A stretch of 10,968 nucleotides of DNA. Origin: an uncultured Bacillota bacterium (GTDB lineage: Bacteria; Bacillota_I; Bacilli_A; RF39; UBA660). The position numbers and the translations under genes are program-made. Under the pieces are notes generated by a model that saw only the letters and a list, made by a program, of their open reading frames with translations, had not been told where the DNA came from and did no database searches. Of the stretch, positions 6,942-10,968 are shown piece by piece. The stretch spans positions 1-10,968 of the forward strand of contig CANDCB010000010.1 of NCBI GenBank assembly GCA_947383065.1, read 5' to 3'. Numbering within the stretch: the first letter of the stretch is position 1; every line of letters starts with the position of its first letter.

Positions 6942-6990
6942 AAAAAACCTCCTATATATTAATCAATATATAACTCATATATAGAAAATT
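6942..6990 (-). terminator. Attenuator terminator hairpin (segments 3:4)
   Basis: On the minus strand TTTTCTATATAT (6988-6977) pairs with ATATATAGGAGG (6959-6948), 12 bp including three G-U pairs, extendable by two A-U pairs into the T tract. The loop is 17 bases, and T6 (6947-6942) follows immediately. An alternative short hairpin, TATATATT/AATATATA (6972-6953), shares the 3' arm. GC content of the stem is low, as expected for this genome. It cannot coexist with the 2:3 pairing upstream. Confidence 0.6.
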
Positions 6991-7054
6991 ATAAAAATTA
7001 TCCTATGAGTTAATTAAAACTCATACAACAACACTGTTTATTTAAATGTTTCAT
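6971..7054 (-). promoter_or_regulatory. Candidate cysteine-responsive attenuator with alternative pairings
   Basis: Three segments on the minus strand: 1 = TATGAGTT (7025-7018), 2 = AACTCATA (7011-7004), 3 = TATGAGTT (6979-6972). Segments 1:2 form a perfect 8-bp stem with a 6-base loop; 2:3 form a perfect 9-bp stem counting U7012-A6971. Segment 1 begins in the last of three Cys codons of the leader peptide, and segment 2 starts inside the leader stop codon. A ribosome stalled on the Cys codons covers segment 1 and frees 2 to pair with 3, blocking the downstream terminator. A ribosome at the stop covers 2, allowing termination. Without translation, 1:2 forms and the terminator also forms. This is the trp-type logic; the sequence and positions are seen, the mechanism is inferred. 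Confidence 0.75.
7010..7054 (-). CDS. Tri-cysteine leader peptide MKHLNKQCCCMSFN upstream of cysteine synthase
   Basis: A 14-codon ORF (ATG 7054-7052, TAA 7012-7010) preceded by GAGGTG with TTTT before the ATG, a strong ribosome binding site that abuts the stop codon of the zinc-ribbon gene. Three consecutive TGT codons (7033-7025) are striking because Cys is rare elsewhere in this window. Its position 140 bases before a cysteine synthase, with mutually exclusive hairpins between, identifies it as a regulatory leader rather than a functional peptide. It could be transcribed from the zinc-ribbon promoter or from a weaker internal promoter near 7096-7101. Confidence 0.78.
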   Translation of the reverse strand: MKHLNKQCCCMSFN

Positions 7055-7064
7055 AAAACACCTC

Positions 7065-7433
7065 TTAATAAAAGCCATAATACATAGCTCCCCAAATTAT
7101 AAAAAATAATACTACAAAAAAGAATATTAAAAGTAATTTAGCCGCACTTATAATTATTCCAACTATAGCAAATGGCTTTCCATCTTCATTCGTCGTTTTA
7201 ATTTGATTTAAACCAATTGTACATAAAATAATTCCCAATATAGATGAAATAAAAGAAACTGCAAAACCTATTACACAAAATATATTCATGTTACGAGTTT
7301 GCGCATTAACACTATTTACTTCCTTTTTAGGAATATCCTCTTTTACTTCTTTCTTTTTAACTATCTTTTTCCCACAATTAGGACAAAAAACTGCTTCATC
7401 ATCATGTTTTACTCCACAATTATCACAAAACAT
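7065..7433 (-). CDS. Zinc-ribbon membrane protein (DUF4190-like)
   Basis: A 122-residue protein. The N-terminus is a zinc ribbon with C3-x2-C6 and C17-x2-C20 (MFCDNCGVKH...FCPNCGKK), followed by a lysine-rich linker (22-40). Two membrane segments follow: about 51-74 and 88-119. The order helix, IGLNQIK, polar turn NEDGKPFAIVGIII is typical of DUF4190-type modules. The second hydrophobic stretch is unusually long and rich in Phe/Leu. The function of such proteins is unknown; the ribbon should face the cytoplasm. GAGGTG precedes the ATG and a good promoter lies upstream. The stop is ten bases from the tri-cysteine leader ATG, so it may share a transcript with the cysteine synthase gene. Confidence 0.82.
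   Translation of the reverse strand: MFCDNCGVKHDDEAVFCPNCGKKIVKKKEVKEDIPKKEVNSVNAQTRNMNIFCVIGFAVSFISSILGIILCTIGLNQIKTTNEDGKPFAIVGIIISAAKLLLIFFFVVLFFIIWGAMYYGFY
7096..7101 (-). promoter_or_regulatory. Possible internal -10 for the attenuator transcript
   Basis: A perfect TATAAT on the minus strand inside the 3' end of the zinc-ribbon gene. The -35 at 17 bases (TTCTTT) is poor. If used, transcription would start about 7089, giving a 35-base leader before the tri-cysteine peptide. AT-rich coding sequence yields such hexamers by chance. Confidence 0.25.
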
Positions 7434-7452
7434 TATAACACCTCTTTTATGT

Positions 7453-7482
7453 AGTATAACTTTTATTTACTAAACAAGTCAA
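7453..7482 (-). promoter_or_regulatory. Promoter for the zinc-ribbon gene (and possibly cysteine synthase)
   Basis: On the minus strand TTGACT (7482-7477) and TATACT (7458-7453) with an 18-base spacer. The predicted start near 7446 is about 13 bases from the ATG at 7433. The -35 begins just past the NUDIX stop codon. Confidence 0.65.
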
Positions 7483-7485
7483 TTA

Positions 7486-7977
7486 CTAAATTAGTTCTTT
7501 ATATTCTAAAGCTACATTTAACATTCTTCTATGATTTTCAAAAAGTTTAATACTATCTAAATCCTTCTCATCAACCCATACACATGAATGCTCTTTTTCT
7601 TCAAAATTATCAACATCGTGTTTACTTAAAGAATTTAACTCAACTAAATAAGGATAATAAACAGCTTCTCTATTTTGATTTTTATGCTCAACATAAAATT
7701 TAGAAATATTAACACAATCTATCGCTACAATATTTTTAAAATCATAATAACCAGATTCCTCAATTATTTCTCTTTTTAAAGCTTCTATTTTTTCTTCCCC
7801 TTCAATACCCCCAGTTATCAATGAATAACCATAATTTACTTCATTCCAAAAAATAAATAAATATTTTGTATCATACCTTATAATAGCAGCCACATTATTT
7901 CTTCTTACATATGGCAATCCCTCTCTTGGAGCATAATCTCCTTTTTCTATAAAATTAAAACTTATTTTCTCATCCAC
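7486..7977 (-). CDS. NUDIX hydrolase
   Basis: A 163-residue NUDIX-fold protein. The Nudix box runs from G56-G57 to R69-E-I-I-E73-E74-S-G76; the metal-binding REIIEE core is intact, but the segment between GG and RE is one residue shorter than the canonical GX5EX7RE. Flanking strands are typical (AAIIRYDTKYLFIFW before the box, YYPYLVEL and CVWVDEKDL after it). The expected reaction is hydrolysis of a nucleoside diphosphate linked to another moiety; the substrate is unknown. The start is weakly supported: the frame opens with GTG at 7977, directly after an in-frame TAG, and the only binding-site-like sequence (AGGTGG) overlaps that GTG. The gene ends in TAG immediately followed by in-frame TAA. 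Confidence 0.85.
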   Translation of the reverse strand: MDEKISFNFIEKGDYAPREGLPYVRRNNVAAIIRYDTKYLFIFWNEVNYGYSLITGGIEGEEKIEALKREIIEESGYYDFKNIVAIDCVNISKFYVEHKNQNREAVYYPYLVELNSLSKHDVDNFEEKEHSCVWVDEKDLDSIKLFENHRRMLNVALEYKELI

Positions 7978-8011
7978 CTAAATTACCAACTTTCTACTTC
8001 CAACTTACAAA

Positions 8012-8017
8012 ATTATA
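8012..8017 (-). promoter_or_regulatory. Possible -10 for the NUDIX gene
   Basis: A perfect TATAAT on the minus strand in the 122-base divergent gap (7978-8099), about 35 bases before the GTG start. No convincing -35 is seen. The gap otherwise holds only AT-rich sequence and the GAGGA ribosome binding site (8088-8093 region) of the plus-strand gene; no clear promoter for that gene can be picked. Confidence 0.35.
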
Positions 8018-8099
8018 TTAACATAATAATAAACTATCTCTATTATTAAAATTATCCTTTAAAAGATATTTATATCATATATTTATATGAGGACTGTTT

Positions 8100-8453
8100 A
8101 TGAATAATAATGCTTTTGACAATTTTATTAACCAAGATTTTAAAGGCCTATCAGAATGGATTAATACCTTAAATCCATATGAATTTACTTTAGTAGCAAC
8201 AATTATTGGTGCCGCCATTTGCCCACTTTTAACAACCCCTCAACAAAACTCATTAGGTAACTTTTTTGAACAACTTGGTCAAACTATGGAAACCATTTCA
8301 GCCCAAGCTCAAACAGTTAATGCTTATCTTCAAAATAAAACTAATCAAAATAATAGTTCATGCAATTACGAAGAAGAAATAAACATTTTAAAAAGTCAAA
8401 TCGAAAGACTTAAACAAAAAATAGATCCAACATTCCATAATCATAATAACTAA
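8100..8453 (+). CDS. Small conserved-looking protein: hydrophobic segment plus coiled coil
   Basis: A 117-residue protein of unknown function. An amphipathic N-terminus leads to NPYEFTLVATIIGAAICPLL (25-44), one hydrophobic segment, then QQNSLGNFFEQLGQTMETISAQAQ (48-71). I recall the arrangement NPYEF...QQNSLGNFFE...GQ...T..AQ from many uncharacterised short Bacillota proteins. The C-terminus (90-109) is a short charged coiled coil (EEEINILKSQIERLKQKI). TGAGGA six bases before the ATG supports the start. It is divergent from the NUDIX gene and its stop is only three bases from the convergent stop of the helix-hairpin-helix gene, with no terminator visible between them. A peripheral or single-pass membrane role is plausible but unproven. 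Confidence 0.75.
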   Translation: MNNNAFDNFINQDFKGLSEWINTLNPYEFTLVATIIGAAICPLLTTPQQNSLGNFFEQLGQTMETISAQAQTVNAYLQNKTNQNNSSCNYEEEINILKSQIERLKQKIDPTFHNHNN

Positions 8454-8456
8454 AAA

Positions 8457-9515
8457 CTATATTTTCTCTATTATTAAAGAATCTTTTTTACTATCATATT
8501 TAATCATTATATCCAGTACTTTCTTATCTTTATCTTCCCCATTAAAAAACTTTTCAACTACTCTATCATTCAAAACTATCCTTGCATAATCATATTTATA
8601 ATTATTTTTAAATTTACTACACTTAGTAACTGCCAACTTTAGAATATCTTTTTGCTTATCTTCCTGACTATTAAAAGATAACTTTATATTATTAGATTTA
8701 ACTTCATTAATATCATTAGTATTTAATAATTTAAATTTTTGAGTTAAAGATTTAACTCTATTTATATAGTTTTCTTTATTCTTACCGATAGAGACATCAT
8801 CTAAAAAGAATTTCCCAGAACAGATTAACCAAAATAATCTATCTATATTATAAGCACTATCAGAGACTACTTTTGACATATCCAAAACTGCATTAAAAAC
8901 ACTATAATCACTATCATCACACAAATTAAAAGCTAAAAATATATCTTTTATATGTACATCAGGCTTAGCATAATCTTCATAACCTAAATCTTTTAAAAAA
9001 TTACAGGCTACTGCAAACCCCATACCAAATATTTTACTTTGTAATAATTCAATTAATTCAATTTTATTATTTTTATAACTTAAAACAAATTCATCAAATT
9101 CTATAGCATTATTGAAGTTGTTTAAAAACTTTGCTCCAGAAATAACAGACCTCGCATATAATCTCCATAAATTACGACTACTTTCAATATTATTAATTTT
9201 AAAATTTCTCCTAAACATTTCTAATAAAGTATTCTCATCATAATTATTTAAAATCATATCACAATCATAATCAAAAAAAAGTTTCCTAAAAGTTTCTTTC
9301 TTTTCTTTTTTAGTAATTCCAATAACATTATCAGACCTTTGTTTATCTTGTAAAGCTATTAATAAAGTATGCATAATATCATTTTTACTTTTAAAAGTTT
9401 TTTCTAAATTAAAATATTTATTTAAATCAACATTTTCTGGACATATTTCAGTTAGCATAATCTTTGCTTCTTTATACATCAATTCCATTATCTGTTCATT
9501 TTTTCTATTATCCAT
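8457..9515 (-). CDS. Helix-hairpin-helix (DNA glycosylase-like) protein
   Basis: A 352-residue protein. Its middle carries FGMGFAVACNFLKDLGY (163-179), a helix-hairpin-helix, followed by A-K-P-D-V-H (183-188) and KDIFLAFNL; the same order, hairpin then KPDVH, occurs in HhH-GPD DNA glycosylase-type proteins. A further segment, YNIDRLFWLICSGKFF (222-237), looks like a conserved core helix. Residues 1-110 and 280-352 are not recognised; the C-terminus is strand-rich and lysine-rich. D186 in KPDVH could be catalytic or structural. It starts 12 bases after the nuclease-like gene, with GGAAGTGG before its ATG, so the two form one operon. Likely DNA-binding, possibly base-excising or recognising modified bases in a restriction or defence setting; this is inference. 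Confidence 0.65.
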   Translation of the reverse strand: MDNRKNEQIMELMYKEAKIMLTEICPENVDLNKYFNLEKTFKSKNDIMHTLLIALQDKQRSDNVIGITKKEKKETFRKLFFDYDCDMILNNYDENTLLEMFRRNFKINNIESSRNLWRLYARSVISGAKFLNNFNNAIEFDEFVLSYKNNKIELIELLQSKIFGMGFAVACNFLKDLGYEDYAKPDVHIKDIFLAFNLCDDSDYSVFNAVLDMSKVVSDSAYNIDRLFWLICSGKFFLDDVSIGKNKENYINRVKSLTQKFKLLNTNDINEVKSNNIKLSFNSQEDKQKDILKLAVTKCSKFKNNYKYDYARIVLNDRVVEKFFNGEDKDKKVLDIMIKYDSKKDSLIIEKI

Positions 9516-9527
9516 AAATCCACTTCC

Positions 9528-10022
9528 CTAATTTGTTAATTCTTGATCATAAATAATTTTAGAATCTGTAAGCAATTTCTTAGTAACTGTCAAATTCCAC
9601 GCCGACATTCTACTATGCCATCTTTTATATTTTAAAAAAGTAGCATAATCAATTTCTAGAATTTGTTTTAATGTATAATCCTTATTTAAGATAACAATAA
9701 TTACATATTCAAAGGGTTGAATTTGATTCAAATCAGATGATGGAGAATTAAATCCATAAAATACTCCTGTAGTTTTATTAGTCGTAGTTTTTATAGAATA
9801 TCGTTCCCCATTAATACTTATTGCATCAATGTTTGCAGAAGATTTCATCACTAATTGCATATTTGGCAAACCAGAATGAGTATTATAATAATTTACCGCC
9901 AAAAATTCTCCTATTTCACCAACCACATTATTTGTTCTTATTATTTCTCTTTTTTTTAATTCTTCTAACCATTCTCCATAAAAATAAATTAAATCTTCAT
10001 TAGAAAACCCACTAAAATCCAT
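9528..10022 (-). CDS. PD-(D/E)XK-like nuclease, possible restriction endonuclease
   Basis: A 164-residue protein. After an N-terminal helix comes VGEIGEFLAVNYYN (34-47), with E36/E39 as the usual helix-borne acidic residue, then NIDAISINGERYSIKTTT (64-81), in which D66 and K78 fit the D...(E/Q/S)xK core of PD-(D/E)XK nucleases. The position before xK is Ser (S76-I-K78), a departure from Glu/Gln. TTGVFYG and FEYVIIVILNKDYTLKQILEI follow, the central strands, and KYKRWHSRMSAWNLTVTKKL resembles the tails of some small type II-like restriction enzymes. GAGGT precedes the ATG. It is first in a two-gene operon with the helix-hairpin-helix protein. Nuclease activity is inferred from the fold pattern only; no methyltransferase is in the window. 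Confidence 0.6.
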   Translation of the reverse strand: MDFSGFSNEDLIYFYGEWLEELKKREIIRTNNVVGEIGEFLAVNYYNTHSGLPNMQLVMKSSANIDAISINGERYSIKTTTNKTTGVFYGFNSPSSDLNQIQPFEYVIIVILNKDYTLKQILEIDYATFLKYKRWHSRMSAWNLTVTKKLLTDSKIIYDQELTN

Positions 10023-10050
10023 AATATTACCTCTTTAATAAATTATTTTA

Positions 10051-10076
10051 CCATATAATCATAAGGTATGCCTTAT
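10051..10076 (-). promoter_or_regulatory. Possible promoter/operator of the nuclease operon
   Basis: On the minus strand a 6-bp dyad ATAAGG-CATA-CCTTAT (10076-10061) is followed by an extended -10-like TGGTAAAAT ending near 10045. The dyad would lie around the poorly conserved -35, as an operator would. A second dyad, TTATTTA-GA-TAAATAA (10088-10073), overlaps it. The 90-base gap (10023-10112) holds nothing else beyond the GAGGT binding site. Dyads of this size are not rare in such AT-rich DNA. Confidence 0.3.
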
Positions 10077-10112
10077 TTATCTAAATAATTAAAAACTATA
10101 ATACTAAATAAA

Positions 10113-10968
10113 CTATTTATTATATTCAGTTCCCTTAAGTATCAGATCTTTAGTATCATATGTACTATCAACTAAATTAAATTTATTTAACGGAAGTAAA
10201 CTCTCATCTACTTCTAAATATGGAAAATTATAATGGACACTATTTTCCCCTGTATATGATAAATTATTTCCAAACCATAAATATTTTCCATTAACTTTTA
10301 TTTCATAAATATTCTTAACGCCAAATGAATTATCATAATTATATTGAACATTAAATTTATCTAATACCCTATTTAAATTCATTACATTATTTACTATAGT
10401 ATTTAAATTAATTATGTTAAACACTTCACTTAATTCATCTTCAAAATTAGATGTAATATAACACTTAACATCATTATTTTTTTCATTACAAGTATAATAT
10501 TTTCCATAGTCAGAATCTTCTTTATATACATCTATCAATTTTTTATTATACTCTTTTTTCTTTTCTTCTATTTCTTCCTTATTTTCTAAATCACTTAACA
10601 TAGTACTTTCTTCTTCATTAGTTATAACCTTATAATTAACATAATTTAATTCTTCAGTTACCTTCTGTAAAGTAGTATCTGTTGTATATATATTAACTCC
10701 ATTAGAAGTATCTATTCCTTTTACTTTTGCAGTGTTATAAAGAATAATAATTGTTTCTTTTAAATCTTTACTATTTAAAGATAAATCTTCAAAAAACTTT
10801 TCACAATCAGAATTTAAACATACTTTATTAATTACTTTATTTTCTTCCAATTCAATTAATATTTTCGGATTAATCTCTACAATAACATAAGACTTTTTAT
10901 TTAAAGAAATTTCTTCTATACTTTTTCTAAAATTCTCTACTTGTTTTTCACTAATAATATTATTAATA
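10113..10968 (-). CDS. RsgI-like extracytoplasmic protein, C-terminal part (gene runs off the right edge)
   Basis: The frame is open from the right edge (first whole codon at 10967) to TAG at 10113, 284 residues with no ATG near the edge, so the 5' end lies outside the window. A TTG at 10850 is internal and not a start. The segment SYVIVEINPKILIELEE...KVINKVCLNSD, followed by SKDLKETIIILYNTAKVKG and NVNIYTTD-like strands, matches the middle domain of RsgI-type anti-sigma factors and related membrane proteins (IDINPSIEL...G.V...N.DG..LL). A Lys/Glu-rich helix (NKEEIEEKKKEYNKKL) and a strand-rich C-terminal part with YNYDNSFGVKNIYEIKVNGKYLWFG follow; that part is unrecognised. The missing N-terminus would be expected to hold the sigma-binding domain and membrane helix, or a single anchor. 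Confidence 0.65.
   Translation of the reverse strand, partial: INNIISEKQVENFRKSIEEISLNKKSYVIVEINPKILIELEENKVINKVCLNSDCEKFFEDLSLNSKDLKETIIILYNTAKVKGIDTSNGVNIYTTDTTLQKVTEELNYVNYKVITNEEESTMLSDLENKEEIEEKKKEYNKKLIDVYKEDSDYGKYYTCNEKNNDVKCYITSNFEDELSEVFNIINLNTIVNNVMNLNRVLDKFNVQYNYDNSFGVKNIYEIKVNGKYLWFGNNLSYTGENSVHYNFPYLEVDESLLPLNKFNLVDSTYDTKDLILKGTEYNK

Noticed and set aside
6870..7064. T-box or S-box riboswitch in the cysteine synthase leader
   Set aside because: No T-box consensus (GGGTGG...ACC) and no S-box core is present; the region is explained better by a leader peptide and attenuator.
7288..7473. Short plus-strand open frame opposite the zinc-ribbon gene
   Set aside because: It is antisense to a recognised protein and its Phe/Ser/Leu-rich product is a mirror of Lys-rich coding on the other strand.
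9821..10003. 60-codon plus-strand frame opposite the nuclease-like gene
   Set aside because: It is a low-complexity Leu/His-rich product of antisense reading, with no binding site or family resemblance.

Overview
The window is AT-rich (roughly three quarters A+T by eye) and reads as a low-GC Bacillota chromosome. Strong AGGAGG-type ribosome binding sites precede most genes. TGA and TAG both act as ordinary stops and Trp is TGG, so the standard bacterial code applies and Mycoplasma-type TGA=Trp is excluded. Families present (DUF1848, CYTH, bacterial PH, RsgI-like, zinc-ribbon plus two membrane segments) fit Clostridia or uncultured Bacilli; the exact lineage cannot be read from the sequence. 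The first 48 bases are not genomic: they are a sequencing adapter preceded by a poly-C run, so the left edge is an artefactual contig end that cuts a gene.

Left block (49-5303, all minus strand, transcribed right to left): HAD phosphatase, CYTH triphosphatase, membrane-anchored thioredoxin-like protein, a DUF1848 gene broken by an in-frame TAG, a small unknown protein, a GNAT acetyltransferase, a DHH phosphoesterase, a second GNAT, and the first 21 codons of a further gene. Spacing is tight and several ribosome binding sites overlap the preceding stop. Good promoters lie before the HAD gene and before the thioredoxin-like gene. A PH-domain gene (5412-5855, plus) is divergent from this block and ends at an intrinsic terminator shared with the convergent cysteine synthase gene.

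Central block (5910-7977, minus): NUDIX hydrolase, zinc-ribbon membrane protein, then cysteine synthase. The 195-base gap before the cysteine synthase is the most interesting part of the window. It encodes a 14-residue leader peptide with three consecutive Cys codons (MKHLNKQCCCMSFN), followed by three mutually complementary segments (TATGAGTT / AACTCATA / TATGAGTT) and a terminator-like hairpin with a T6 tract. Positions relative to the Cys codons and leader stop match the trp-type logic of ribosome-mediated attenuation, so this is a strong candidate cysteine-responsive attenuator. Downstream of the terminator lie a second short ORF ending in Cys and a hairpin that covers the cysteine synthase ribosome binding site.

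Right block: a small conserved-looking hydrophobic/coiled-coil protein (8100-8453, plus), then a minus-strand two-gene cassette of a PD-(D/E)XK-like nuclease and a helix-hairpin-helix protein, possibly a restriction or defence unit without a visible methyltransferase. The window closes with the 3' part of a gene for an extracytoplasmic RsgI-like protein that runs off the right edge.
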